Origin: Adenophora triphylla var. japonica
Lineage: Eukaryota; Streptophyta; Magnoliopsida; Asterales; Campanulaceae
Length of the DNA stretch: 64,000 bases
Assembly: GCA_022495995.1 (NCBI GenBank)
Contig: JAFEMH010002080.1
Location: forward strand, 1 to 64,000
Direction: 5' to 3'
Below, piece after piece: positions 21,786 to 32,260 of the stretch. Numbering within the stretch: position 1 is the stretch's first letter; every line of letters begins with the position of its first letter. The notes under the pieces are model-generated. The model saw only the letters and a program-made list of their open reading frames with translations, was not told the DNA's origin and made no database searches. The position numbers were made by a program, and so were the translations under genes.

Positions 21786-23488
21786 CGCTAACAAGTCGCC
21801 GACCCGGTGTTCTCACCCACTTCTTTCTCGCGGGAAAGGGATAGGAAAGGTTTAGACTCGGGGTAGGTGTTTAGTCAAGGCTCAAGCAATATGTAGATTA
21901 AGAATCTTCCAGTTTACTTAAAATGTTGTCTTTTATTAATTTCTATTTGGTTGGAAAAGGGGTTCTGCCCTTCTTTTTCGCAACTACTCTAGATCCTGGA
22001 TCAGTGGGTTCCGTCACTACGTCTATAAGCCCCTCGTATTCCACCTGTATTTCGACCTCCCAGGGTGGACAGCCCCGGGCGAGGGTCCTATAGGGCACGC
22101 GAATCCCACCGATCGAGAGAGAAGAACGCTCCTAACGGGTCTAGCGGGTCATAGAAACTTTTAACGCACGAGTGATGTGAATTATAGTCAAGGCAATACC
22201 AGGAAAGTCTCGTCTTTCAGCCTTAACAGAATTTCGGCAGAATTTCGCTTGCGCGATTGACGTTTTGACTTTTCGATAATGTCCGAGAAGATGATAGGCA
22301 TGGGTCGGGCGGTAAAAGCCGGATGACACAGTGTCACATTGAACTTCGTTGCATACGTCGTGCGTGAGTCAAAATCGAAGTCAATGCCAGGTTAAGATCT
22401 TGCCAATTTTTCCTTGTCGGAATTTTGGCAGAGCTTCGCTTGAGCGAAAGATCTTTTGGGTTTTCTTGGCAAGGACTCGGTCTCGACTCTTACGCATTCC
22501 ATGCGGGTCAAGGTCAAAGTCAATGTCAGAGTCAAGATTCTACCGATTTTTTCCTTGTCGGAATTTCGGCAGAGTTTCGCTTGAGCGAAAGATCTTGACT
22601 TCCGTTATGAACTAAGGCTTGACCTTTACGGGGATATGCAACTGGGCTATATGACACGGACTAGACCAAAAACCAACCAAAAGTCATGGTTTTTTGAAAC
22701 GTGTGACACGGACTGTGCATTGGTCGACACTGGCTGCCATGGGGAGTTTGGGGTGATTCCGTGCGGGCCCGGGAGCATCGTAAGGCTGTCCGTGACTGCA
22801 GCTGAAAAACCACCCCGGATTTAAAGGGACGTGCGTGCAAAGTGTACAGGATATATAAGGTGCGCGTAGTGTGCGGTCTCCTAAAAATGTTCCTTTTTGA
22901 GTTAAAACAGAGATTTTCATAAATGTGTTTTAAAGGAATGATTTTCGGGACTGGGAAAATGCAACAGATAAAGGCACATAAATTTTAAGGAGCCCCGGTC
23001 GGCCTTGGAACCGAATAGCCCCAAGCCGCCAAGGCCGCAGATTAACCTTAATTTTTCTGGTGGAATTGCCACCTGAGGCCGCCCGGTCGTAATCCAAGGA
23101 GGATTGAGCCGTACGACCGCATGGATCAATTTTCCGTGTTCCACTCCTTTGCTATTTCAGGTTGTTTCCCGAATATTTTAGGCACCTTTTTAGCCTTGAG
23201 AAGGCTTCCTGTTCAAAGTATGCACAATTCCCAAGATGCAAATGATGCAATGCAAGGCAAAGAAAGCAAGCAAGATAAACGGAATCCGCGATGGGAGTCT
23301 AACCTGCTCAAAGGGAAAAGCTTTCTTTTATTTATTTTTTCGAAAAGTGATACCGGTACGTGGGATTGTTAAACCACCGTTTATCCCAAGCCCCGTGTTA
23401 GGGAGCGATACAGGAAGGTTAGTGGTTTCCACCTATATACCGGGTATCGTTTATTTTAAAAAATAAAAGCTTTTCTCCTTTGGAATTT
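21786..23488 (-). other. Element A 5' leader (untranslated region between PBS and gag)
   Basis: About 1.7 kb with only chance frames. It contains a block at 22000-22110 (CACCTGTATTTCGACCTCCC, GGTGGACAGCC, GAGGGTCCTATAGGG) conserved in element B at 36795-36910. It also has three diverged copies of a TTGTCGGAATTTCGGCAGAG unit at 22205-22600, the last two ending in a TTTCGCT/AGCGAAA hairpin. Close to the PBS is an inverted repeat (23313-23340 with 23458-23478). Such features suit packaging or dimerisation signals, but that is inference. Confidence 0.5.
22205..22605. repeat. Diverged repeats with hairpin in the element A leader
   Basis: Three copies of a unit built on TGTCGGAATTTCGGCAGAGT (about 22207, 22405 and 22555). 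The latter two are followed by CGCTTGAGCGAAAGATCTT, whose TTTCGCT and AGCGAAA arms pair. Copies are separated by unrelated sequence. Confidence 0.6.
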
Positions 23489-23506
23489 TCCCCAGCGGAG
23501 TCGCCA
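23489..23506 (-). other. Element A primer-binding site
   Basis: The minus strand reads TGGCGACTCCGCTGGGGA, three bases from the LTR end at 23510. It starts with TGG (complement of the tRNA CCA tail) and has the form common in Ogre/Tat elements, usually attributed to tRNA-Arg. I cannot confirm the tRNA from this window. Confidence 0.75.
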
Positions 23507-24179
23507 AACTGTGAATGTGTGCCCAAATTTTAGTTTTTGTTGGATTCACGCGAGTTTGAAAACATCCAGTTTAATTTGAAAAACGGAGTCGCCACGCCAT
23601 TTTGATTTCCTCAAAACTTTGAAAAAAATGTTTTTATGGGTTCGGAGGTTAAGTTACCCCTTGGGAAGAACGGATCGTCGTTCACCCAAGGTGCCTTGCC
23701 GTAGCAAGTCTCCCTAGATTCTGTTTATCTTGCTTGCTTGCGTGCTTTCTTGTGTGCATGTGTTTGAAAAGAGGGGGGGAGAAATGTCCCAAGTTGTCTT
23801 CCGGACGTACAAACCATTTATTGGTTGTCGCTCGGGATTTCTTGGATTTTATGTATTCGGGATTTTGATCCCGTCCTCATCTTGGACTTGTGATCATCGC
23901 TTTTTAACCTTGGAACTTGCGTGATCGAGAGAAAGACTCTCTTTTATAGTCCAAAATGAGGTTCTTTAGGAAATGAGTGACCTTAGCCCATCAATCCTAC
24001 ACCTTAAGACGATTGAGCTTATATAGATGCTTCATGCTCATCTTAAGTGATAATCGGAGATATAGGTTCAAGGTTTATCCCTTTCTAAAGAGATTGTGGC
24101 ACCTTTAATGGAAGAAACGATGTAAAGATAGGATCTTTACACCGGTCCGTTCCGAAGGTTGCTAATGGGGACATGGGGG

Positions 24180-24600
24180 AATGCATGTAAAAATGACATT
24201 TTTAGTGAAAAGATGACATTTTTGGGTTGCAAAGGATGCATTTGATTTGCAAAGGATGCATTTTTATACAAAGACATAATTTTTATGCAAAGGATGCATT
24301 TTTATGGTGGAAAATAGTATTTAATATGCAAAGGATGCTAATTGGATGATAAAAAGATGAACTTTGATGCAAAGGATGCATAAAGATGGGTATTAGATGC
24401 AAAGGATGCAAGATAGGATTTTTATATGCAAATGATGCATTTTGGATGTAAAGATTGCATTTTTATGAGCAAAGGATGCATAAAGATGATATTTTTATGT
24501 AAAAATGAATTTTTGGGTGCAAAGGATGCACCTTTGAATATAAAGATTACATTTTTAATGGCAAATGATGCTTATTTCATGCAAATGATGCAAAAGGGGG
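24180..24600. repeat. TGCAAAGGATGCA motif array in element A LTR
   Basis: More than ten copies of TGCAAAGGATGCA or one-base variants (TGCAAATGATGCA, TGTAAAGATTGCA) at irregular 20-40 bp spacing, separated by TTTTTA-rich sequence. Each copy has TGCA at both ends around AAGGA. It lies between TATA box and PBS and so would be in the transcribed leader. Confidence 0.8.
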
Positions 24601-24930
24601 AGGGGATATGATAAAGATAGGATCTTTAATGATAAATGCCAAGTCCCAAGCAAGATAATGACAATATATGAATGCAATGAGAAATTAAATCACATAGAGC
24701 AAGTATAATGCAAGGTAAGGGAGAGTGAGAGGTTACCAATGGTGGTGACCTCTTCTTCTTTGGGTCTTGCTTGATGGAAGGACCAATTTTGGAGGCTTCA
24801 AGGAGGAGGGAGGTGGCTTCTTGGCTTTCTTCAACCTCTTGATCTTGCAGCAGTGTTTTGGGAGTGTTTTGGAGCTGAGTATGGTGTATTGTGTGTGTTT
24901 TTCGTTTTCTAAAATGGGTAGATGAGGGCT

Positions 24931-24941
24931 CTATTTATAGG
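24931..24941 (-). promoter_or_regulatory. TATA box of element A 5' LTR
   Basis: CTATTTATAGG on plus (CCTATAAATAG on minus), preceded in transcript direction by the GCCGTGCGGC palindrome pair at about 24966 and 24995. Confidence 0.65.
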
Positions 24942-25222
24942 CAGTCTGGATAAGGCTAATGAAGCCGTGCGGCTAGAGGTCCTTGGCTAATGCAGTCGTG
25001 CGGCATTATCCTGTGTGACTCAGCATGTTTCTAAAATCATGCAAGGTGGCAATTCTAGAAGGTTTTTGGTATTAAGAAAAACGTGTTTCTTAATCTCCAA
25101 GCAGTCCCTTCAGCCCTTAGGTGTTTTGGAACAGTTCCGGAACAATTCCGGAACTCTAGGAAAGTCCGGGGAATTACCGGGAAACTTTACCGGAAGGCAT
25201 GAGCCAGATTTGGGTACTTACA

Positions 25223-25464
25223 ACGGCGCGATGCCAACGATTCAGGTTAGTGGGGTTACTAATGATGATGATGATTTTGTTAACCCTCCACTTAGGACTT
25301 TTCACTCGCCAGTATATTCAGGAAGTGGCTTTATGGTTCATTTATCTACCTCACGAGCTGATATTCCACAATTCTCAAATCCGTCTGTGACTTCATCCGG
25401 TAGGGCACGTACTGATGGCATTACACAAGCTCAACGGGAAGAATTGATTAGAAAAAGGGTCTAG
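25223..25464 (+). pseudogene. Truncated end of an unknown ORF, cut by element A
   Basis: Beyond the LTR an open plus-strand frame of about 80 codons (VSGVTNDDDDFVNPPLRTFHSPVYSGSG...TQAQREELIRKRV) ends with TAG at 25462-25464. It has an acidic stretch and no domain I recognise. The frame continues into the LTR only by chance, so element A appears to have inserted into or next to this gene. It may be the tail of another mobile element. Confidence 0.35.
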
Positions 25465-25841
25465 GGACCGACATCTGACAAATAAGTTCACCCCGTCTGC
25501 CTATAATAGAAAATATGAAAAGAGGAATAAGTGAAAACTTCATTTTATTTAGTTGTAACAAAACTTTTACATTATATTTTTGTTTTGTATTGGCTTTTTT
25601 ATACTCTTGGTTATTAGTACAATTTGTAATAATTTGATTTTAGTTGGCTTTGAGTCTTTTATACAGTTTATGTGTTGTTTTGAGCCTTTAGTACAGTTTG
25701 GAGCCTTTAGTACAATTTAGGATGTTGTTTGAGCCTTTAGTACAGTTTGGGATGTGTTTTGTATGGATTTTTTGTTTGCAAGTGGTATTACCGCAGATTG
25801 TTGAGCACTGAATCCAAGTCAAATACAAACTAAATCCGAAT
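25465..25841. repeat. Flanking spacer with a short GAGCCTTTAGTACAGTTTGG repeat
   Basis: AT-rich. Between about 25650 and 25760 there are four diverged copies of GAGCCTTTAGTACAGTTTGG. No gene. Ends at the 3' LTR of element F. Confidence 0.5.
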
Positions 25842-26829
25842 TGAAATTGTCACGGCCAGAAACACAATTTATATCCAAGGTGATAACAACACCAACGATA
25901 GCACTTAGGTTAGCACATACACACACACACTTCAAAAAAAAAACAATTTTGTAAAAGAGATTGCAGCGGAATAATAACACCAAAATTGTTTTTTCTCAAG
26001 TTATATAAATTATATAACTTGAGGATGCCTCTTAGGTAAGACTTTATAATCACTTTATAAAAAGAATTACAAAAGCCGAATTGTGTTTCCTATAACTAAT
26101 ACAATGTAAGTTCTATGGAACAAGAGATAAAGAACGGAATTCAATCCTATCCAACACACAACTTGATACCAATGTAATCAAGTGCGGAATTATATGGGAT
26201 GATGGATAAAATGAACCAACAAAGAACTCTGTCTCTATATGCTTAAAGGTGTGAAGTGTGTAATTGGTATATCTTCAAGTGTCTCCTTCCAAGCATATTT
26301 ATAGTCTTCAAGTGTCTTGAAGGCTACTCAAATAAACAGCATTGGTGTGTCTTGTCGTTGAGGGGGAGAGTGGGGAAGTGGGTTGGCTTGTTCCTCTAAT
26401 CGTGCCAACTTCCCACAATTGTAGCAACCTTATCTTGCTCTCCAATTTCATGCTTCACGTCCTTGTACTCTCAAGCATTCTCCATCTTGTACTCTCTTTT
26501 AAACTGCACCAACAGCCTTGACAAAGTCTTCACACGTTTTTGTTGTTGTTGATATAAAGTAACTCTTAGAAAGTTTATGCATAAAACGTCATTTATGCAT
26601 AACTTTCTCTTTTCCAAATTCCTCCATGTTTCTAGATCATTCTTTCATCATATTGCAACCTGAAATATGGACATACAACATATACTATACAGATCAGATT
26701 AGCACATTAGTACATAAATAATTAATCAAGAAATGTACAACTATATAAATTCCAGCACCGAAAATCATCTGAGATATCATCTGGAATCTGGGAAATCATT
26801 CAGGATATCATCTGTGTTTTACACTAACA
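25842..26829 (-). repeat. Element F 3' LTR (copia-type, relative of element D)
   Basis: Starts TGAAATTGTC and ends CACTAACA, with the same layout as the D LTR: GATTGCAGCGGAATAATAAC, then CAAGTTATATAAATTATATAACTTG (a palindromic block), a TATA box (TATTTATAG, 26297-26305) and AACAATCTCCCCCTTAG at its inner edge. Sequence is clearly diverged from D, so this is a sister family. The 5-mer before it is CGAAT; the other end of F is not in the window. Confidence 0.75.
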
Positions 26830-26842
26830 ATCTCCCCCTTAG
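26830..26842 (-). other. Element F polypurine tract
   Basis: The minus strand reads CTAAGGGGGAGAT directly before the LTR start TGTTAG. Identical in form to the PPT of element D at 41555-41567. Confidence 0.75.
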
Positions 26843-27280
26843 TTGGATATTTCTTCTCAAACCTAATGTGCTGCAAACCTGCAATTTTGTCAGTCCAAAA
26901 ACAGAGGATAGATCATAGAAACAAACTATAACATCTCCACGAAAATTAACCCCCCCCTTAATCAAGGAGCCAATCTAAATAATGATTTATCAAAAGAAAT
27001 TAATTTATTTCAAACATAACAAGTTTTCGAAATAAACTAAGTTAACCATTAAGCAAATAAACCATTGTACCAAAATATCATCCAAGCAAGCAAAACTACC
27101 TAACGATTAATGTTTTAAACAAACCATCTAAAGAGTTTTGTGACCAACATAAACAAAATAAAAGTACATTGTTTAAAAACCACATCACCAAATAAAAAGA
27201 ACTTGTATAGGACACCACAAACCAAATCCACCACTAAGTAGTGGCAACATCAACCTTCAGGTTCAACAACCTTTAGGTTT

Positions 27281-27650
27281 TCAGACTTCATCTTTTTCAT
27301 ACTCCTCTTCTTCTTCTTCCTCCTGATCTCCATCCCTATCACCTCCACCATCACTTGGCCCAGCACTGGTGGTAGCACCTGAAGTAGTACCAGCTCTAGC
27401 AGCTGTAGCAGCAGCACATCCTCCCCCTGTTTGGGAAGAAATTTCATCAATAAACTTATCAGTTTCCTGCTTAAGCTTGACCCACCCATCAACTAATTCT
27501 CCAATTGCACTTGACTGCTTGTGCAAGAAATTCAGAACTGTAGTATTTGGGATTGAAGGTGAAGTGTTGCCCAGAAGATTGATCATATTCGAAAGAATAC
27601 TTGCAGCATCAATTCCTGCAAAAGTATTTGGGGCAACACCTGTGGAAGCG
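27281..27650 (-). pseudogene. Element F: C-terminus of 'transposon protein' ORF, truncated
   Basis: The minus-strand frame reads GVAPNTFAGIDAASILSNMINLLGNTSPSIPNTTVLNFLHKQSSAIGELVDGWVKLKQETDKFIDEIS..., then an acidic EEEEEEEYEKDEV end. It corresponds to the C-terminus of D's extra ORF (same spacing from the PPT, shared VLNF..Q..I......W........D.IS pattern). It even has dyad-repeat arms of the D type (GTGTTGCC, GGCAACAC at 27560-27640). The N-terminal part is missing: at about 27650 the sequence changes into the left LTR of B. Confidence 0.6.
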
Positions 27651-27652
27651 TT

Positions 27653-29217
27653 TGAATGACAAAAGGAGTTCGAATGACGAACTTGAATCATTAGTTTGAA
27701 TGACAAACGTCAGTTTTGAGTTGAAAATGAGCGTTTGAATGACAAACGTCGATTTTGAGGGAGTTTGAAAAGGAGTTCGAATGACGATCTTGAATCTTTA
27801 GTTTGAATGAAAAACATCAGTTTTGAGTTGAAAATGAGCGTTTGAATGACAAACGTCGATTTTGAGGGAGTTTGAAAAGGAGTTCGAATGACGAACTTCG
27901 GTTTTGAATCGGGCATTACGATGTTACCCATTTTGATGAAAATGGTGGTAAGTGAGATGCGATCAACGAGTCATTTTGTGACTCGGACGTTTGAAAGTAA
28001 ATACTATCAACAAATCAAACGGTTTGGACTTGTAAATGACAGTATTAAAATTGCGGTACCAACGGATCGAACGATCCGGACGGCAAAAGTGCGAATCAAC
28101 GAACCTAACGATTCGGACTGTAAAAGTGCGATCGACGAGCCAAACGACTAGGATTTGTAAAGAGCGTAAAGTAAGTGCGATATCAATGGATCAAACGATC
28201 CTGACGGTAAATAACGATCAACGAACCAAACGGTTCGGATGGTAGAAATGACAATCGACGGATCGAACGATCCGGACGGTAAATGACATAAAAAGTAAAA
28301 CGGGACTCGATCTCCGTTTTAACCCAAAATCACTTCTCTCGAGGGAGAAGAGATGATAGAGGTAGGATTATCTCGAGACCCGTAGACGGCATTTCGTCTA
28401 CATTTTAGAAAATTTGATCAGATCAAAAGTAGCGTATGACGCGTAAAACGAGACAAAGGGGAGTTTAGAGAGTGAGAGTGTTATCAATGGCTAGGTGTTG
28501 ACTCTTTGACTCGGGAGGACATATATGGGATACAATTTAGTGTTTGAAAGGTGTTTCGGAGGTGTTTGGCTCGTGATTGGCTTGAAAAATGTGATTTTCA
28601 CGCAAATCGAGGCATTTCTGGGGCTCGGGAGGGGGTTTATTAGGCTGCTGGAATCGAGAGGTTTTGGAGGAGGAGTAAATTTCTTGGCCTTGTTTACTGA
28701 AGGGGAGGGGTTGTATTTATAGGAGGTGAATTTGAAGAAGAGGCCGTCCGGACTCTTCTTCAGTTTGAGGGACTTTTGAGGTATTTTGGGATTGCTGAGG
28801 ATTGTTGATTAATCCTGAAGAACAGGCCGGCCGATCAGTCTCTCAGTTTCAGGGGTATTTTGGACTTTTCATCCTTGAATCTGATTGATGGAGATGTGGG
28901 AGGCTATGCATGTGTGCCACGTGTCTAGCTTAGTCGCTAAGATTGGATTTTTGCTCCGTTAATCCTGGTTTTGACTGTTTTCTAAATAACTGTCCGAGAA
29001 AATATCCGAAACAGTCCCGAAAAGTCCCAAAAATTGCGTATTTCGAGGAAAGTGGTACTTTTACGTGTGAGAACGTGTGTTGAGTACACTTTGAAATTTG
29101 GATGCACGGGGCAGTCCTGGGAAGTCTCGTTGACTCGGAAAGGGGGAGTTAACGGAGTCCGGTTAACTTGGAAAGGGCCAGTTAACGGATTGTAACAATC
29201 CGGATTTGGTACTTACA
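27653..29217 (-). repeat. Left LTR of composite B (3' LTR of a Tat element)
   Basis: Ends GGATTTGGTACTTACA, the same terminal form as A's LTR (TACTTACA), with a TATA box at 28713-28723 (GTATTTATAGG). Inside edge (29218-29232) reads TTTGGGATGCATAGG on minus, a plausible polypurine tract. The left edge at TGAATGACAAA is inferred from where element F homology ends. Includes direct repeats of GCGTTTGAATGACAAA (27649, 27730, 27838). Confidence 0.6.
27950..28290. repeat. Palindromic GGATCGAACGATCC repeats in left LTR of B
   Basis: Six or more diverged copies of a dyad motif with arms such as GGATCG and CGATCC (also GAACC..GGTTC, GAGCC..GACT variants), each followed by GGACGGTAAA and spaced 40-60 bp. 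The arms co-vary in some copies (AACCAAACGGTT), so the pairing is retained while the sequence changes. Confidence 0.65.
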
Positions 29218-29279
29218 CCTATGCATCCCAAATGGGAATCAAGCCTGATCGTATTTCGTGTGTGAGGTTACCACTTGGG

Positions 29280-29645
29280 TCGGATGTGAGGACATGGTGG
29301 TGTCCTAAGGATAATGCTTTGGAAATTTCACAGTCTTTGGGACCGGGTAATTTAAAGCCTTCCGAGCTACGAATAATGATTTGCAAAATTTATACGGTCT
29401 TCCGGACCGGGTAATTTAAAGCCTTCCGGGCTATGGATAATGATTAGGGAAATTTATTCGGTCTTCCGGACCGGGTAATTTAAAGCCTTCCGAGCTACGG
29501 ATAATGATTTGGGAAATTTATACAGTCTTCCAAATCGGGTAATTTAAAGCCTTTCGGGCTACAGATAATGATTTGGGAAATTATACGGTCTTCCAGATCG
29601 GGTAATTTAAAGCCTTCCGGGTTACGGATAATGACTTATGCTGGC
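29280..29645. repeat. 64-bp tandem repeat, 5 copies
   Basis: Copies of GGGTAATTTAAAGCCTTCCG start at 29345, 29409, 29473, 29537 and 29600, with CGGTCTTCCGGACC between. Immediately inside the left LTR of B. Chance reading frames only. Confidence 0.85.
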
Positions 29646-29739
29646 GATGAAGACGTTCGTGCCTTATCACAAGACAGATCCTTCAATCAGGGACGTAGAG
29701 ATGTGCGTACCTCTAAATGCGTGATTTCAGGGTAATGAT

Positions 29740-30110
29740 TTGTGCTGGTGATAGTGAAATTGTGAGTGGAATGTTTGAGGACGTGTGATGTCCTCTAACT
29801 GAGGTGATGTCGTTATGTGGTCGTGTGATGTCCTCTAAACGAGGTTGTGAAATGTTCGAGGACGTGTGATGTCCTCTGACTGAAGTGATGTCGTTATGAG
29901 GATGTGTGATGTCCTCTGACTGAGGTGATGTCGTGCATGAGGATGTGCCATGTCCTCTGACTGAAGTGATGTCGTTATGAGGACGTGTTATGTCCTCTGA
30001 CTGAGGTGATGTCGTGCATGAGGACGTGTTATGTCCTCTGACTGAGGTGACTACTAAGGTCGGATGTGAGGACGTGGTGGTGTCCGAAGGTGACTGCTTA
30101 GGTCGAATGT
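29740..30110. repeat. GAGGACGTGTGATGTCCTC tandem repeat, about 8 copies
   Basis: Units of roughly 45-60 bp with GAGGAC and GTCCTC arms around a 7-base loop, followed by TGACTGAGGTGATGTCGTTAT. The hairpin is preserved in most copies while the spacer varies. Confidence 0.8.
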
Positions 30111-30225
30111 GAGGATGCAGTGGTGTCCTGAGATGAAGTTGTGAGGACGTGGTGGCATCCTATGTGAGATTGTTTGAGGGTGTCTATACCCTATGTGAGA
30201 CTGTTTGGGGGTGTCTACCCTAAGT

Positions 30226-30352
30226 GAGACTATTCTAAGGCATCTGAACCTAAGTTGAGACTATTCTAAGGCGTCTGGACCTAAGTTGAGACTATTCTAA
30301 GGCATCTGGACCTAAGTTGAGACTATTCTAAGGCGTCTGGACCTAAGTTGGG
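30226..30352. repeat. 31-bp tandem repeat, 4 copies
   Basis: GAGACTATTCTAAGGCGTCT followed by GGACCTAAGTT starts at 30226, 30257, 30288 and 30319. A diverged related unit (GAGACTGTTTGGGGGTGTCT) lies just before. Confidence 0.85.
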
Positions 30353-30529
30353 TTTGATGGTGTATTTTGTGAGTCATGTAAGAACTTTGTTTGTGGGAAT
30401 TTTTAGAAAGGAATCATGCCGTGCTGGGATTCTTCTTTTATGTAGCATTTATTACAGCTATGTCTCGTATTTGAAGTTTATTGACATACCTTTGTTGTGT
30501 TTACCTGTAGGAGGAGGCGCCTTTGTGAG

Positions 30530-30970
30530 GAGGATGTTGAGGAGGATGGGGTAGGGCCTTTGGCCGAGATGATGAGGACTTGGTGGCGCCTCTTGCTGAG
30601 ATGATGAGGACGTGGTGCGGCCTCTGGCTGGGATAGTGAGGACGTGGTGCGGCCTCTGGCTGAGATGATGAAGTGTTTGAGGACGTGGGGCGCCTCTGAC
30701 CGAGTTTTTGAAATGTTGAGGACGTGGGGCGCCTCTAACTAAGTTGTTGAAATGTTGAGGACGTGTGGCGCCTCTGACCGAGTTGCTGAAATGTTGAGGA
30801 CGTGTGGCGCCTCTGACCGAGTTGCTGAAATGTTGAGGACGCCGCATGTGCCTCTGACCTAGTTGTTGAAATGTTGAGGACATGTGGCGCCTCTGACCAA
30901 GTTTTTGAAATGTTGAGGACGTGGGGCGCCTCTGACCGAGTTGTTGAAATGTTGAGGACGCTGCATGTGA
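30530..30970. repeat. ~42-bp tandem repeat with GAGGACG..GCCTC hairpin, about 11 copies
   Basis: Units read GAAATGTTGAGGACGTGTGG then CGCCTCTGACCGAGTTGCT. It shares GAGGACGTG and the CCTCTGAC block with the array at 29740, so one probably derives from the other. Long minus-strand frames across it encode repeat peptides and are not genes. Confidence 0.8.
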
Positions 30971-31030
30971 TGTACAAGGAGAGGAGGGATGGCTCGTATT
31001 ATCTATCCTTCTTCATTATACTTCTGCAGA

Positions 31031-31150
31031 CTTCTTGGAGTATCCGGTCGAGGAAGGTGCTGAGTTCCCCGAGGATGATGAGGCTGCTGGCGGAGGCGCC
31101 GAGATGTGGGAGTTTTTACCAGGCGGTGGTGCCAATGACTCAGAGTAGGA
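31031..31150 (+). CDS. Last exon of antisense extra gene in B, acidic C-terminus
   Basis: After a pyrimidine-rich acceptor (ACTTCTGCAG, ends about 31030) a plus-strand frame reads DFLEYPVEEGAEFPEDDEAAGGGAEMWEFLPGG then NDSE and a TAG at 31148-31150. This parallels element A's last aORF-1 exon (4419-4767), which also ends in an acidic run. The upstream exons are not recognisable; the tandem arrays occupy their place. The exon is short and the reading frame is inferred. Confidence 0.35.
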
Positions 31151-31446
31151 CTCTTTTTTTTTCTTCTTTTCTGTGCATGTTAGTTAGGAGAGCAACAAAA
31201 TATTTGTATTTGTATGCACAATGTATTCACATGTAATGAACTCTTTTATTTTCGCTTTAGGGATTGTTTCTACTCCCTTTTTTTATGTTTTGTGCATGTC
31301 GCACGAGCTTGAAATATTTGTGGTTAGTGTATGGTGGCCGAAAATGGCTTTGGTAAGGCTTTTGAGCAGTTGGGGGCCGAAGCAGCTTTGACAGTTTCAT
31401 GAGTGACGGCGGGAGTGATGTCTCCTGAGACGTGTTTGCTTTGTGA

Positions 31447-32260
31447 GTGATAGCCACTCTTTTCATGGTTAGCCCCCTCGGGATATGTCACAGCGCTTTG
31501 TTGGATGTGGTAGACCATCGCAGAGACGGTGAGGACATCGTTCCCTTAGTTTTGGGGGAGACTTTCCACGATATAGATCGCTTGGCGATGGGGGACCGAT
31601 TCATGCGTGGAGGAAGCCCCACTTTGCTTGCTTTATGGTTGCGAGAGAGACTTGAAGCTATCCTTGTGCTTCCGACATCTTTTAGTATGTGGACATTTGC
31701 TTAGCGACCATTGGGTCTTGGAGATGGATCAGTCTGCTTGGGAGAGGTGGATGGTTTGACTTGGCACGCATCACTTCCGTTGGTGGGTTCCTCATTGGGG
31801 AATTGAGATGAGGAGGGCCTGTCAGGAAGGTTCCTATGTTGTCAGAGTTCCATGGTTGTCTTGGTCCTCTTTTTACATCCCGTCGCTCGTTTCTCGACAG
31901 TTCGGGGTGAGGTAGGAGCCTTTGCTGGGTTGGAATGACATGTCTACAACCTTAGGAGTGCAGAATCTTGGGTCAACCCTTGAGATATCACGGGAGACGC
32001 TGTGTTTGACTACGGGACTTGAGTTGATAGACTGGCGGGGATAGGTCCACTTTTGTAGACTCGTAGGGAGGATATCCGAGCCGAGGCGCGGGCGAACGAT
32101 GCTCTGAGAGCGACTGCATTTGCTTGAAACGACTGGAAGGACTCCTGATCTTGGAAGGAGGGAGACAGATGTAGTTCACGTGGAACAAAAAAAGACCCGT
32201 CGGGGGCGAGGGAAGAAAGGGAAGAATGACGAAGGGGCAAGCGCGAGTGGCGCGGAATGA
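31447..32260 (+). pseudogene. DUF7745-like antisense protein in B, decayed
   Basis: The plus-strand frame 31447-31704 contains LLDVVDHRRDGEDIVPLVLGETFHDIDRLAMGDRFMRGGSPTLLALWLRERL, closely matching element A's IVPLVLGETLHGIDRMARGDRFMRCGS. Shifted frames follow, ending in a basic tail (VEQKKTRRGRGKKGKNDEG) and a TGA at 32258-32260. It lacks the N-terminal half present in A. Two independent elements carrying the module in the same antisense place show it belongs to the element family. Confidence 0.55.

Larger units (their letters stand above)
1..25222 (-). mobile_element. Element A: Tat/Ogre-like Ty3/gypsy retrotransposon, decayed, 3' LTR cut by window
   Basis: Minus-strand element read from right to left: 5' LTR (23510-25222), PBS, long leader, gag, pol fragments, 3' spacer with tandem repeats and an antisense gene region, then the 3' LTR (1-486, continuing outside the window). 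The first 486 bases match 24744-25222, which pairs the LTRs. The lineage follows from the gag C-x2-H-type box and the archaeal-type second RNase H. A 9-kb element (C) sits inside the reverse transcriptase, and RT and the first RNase H carry internal deletions, so A cannot move by itself. Its target duplication cannot be checked because the left end lies outside the window. Confidence 0.85.
23510..25222 (-). repeat. Element A 5' LTR
   Basis: Bounded by TG (23510) and CA (25222) on the plus strand, with the PBS outside the left edge and unrelated sequence outside the right edge. TATA box at 24931-24941. It contains a motif array (24180-24600) downstream of the TATA in transcript direction. The distal 479 bp match 1-486. 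Confidence 0.85.

Noticed and set aside
25015..25464. 149-codon plus-strand ORF
   Set aside because: Its first half lies inside the LTR of element A on the wrong strand; only the part after 25222 may be real flanking sequence.
27653..29217. Solo LTR interpretation for the left LTR of B
   Set aside because: A plausible polypurine tract and Tat-type 3' spacer follow directly inside it, and no target duplication flanks it, so it is more likely the 3' LTR of a truncated element.
30458..30977. Long minus-strand ORFs with repeated peptides
   Set aside because: They are translations of the 42-bp tandem array and differ only by array phase.
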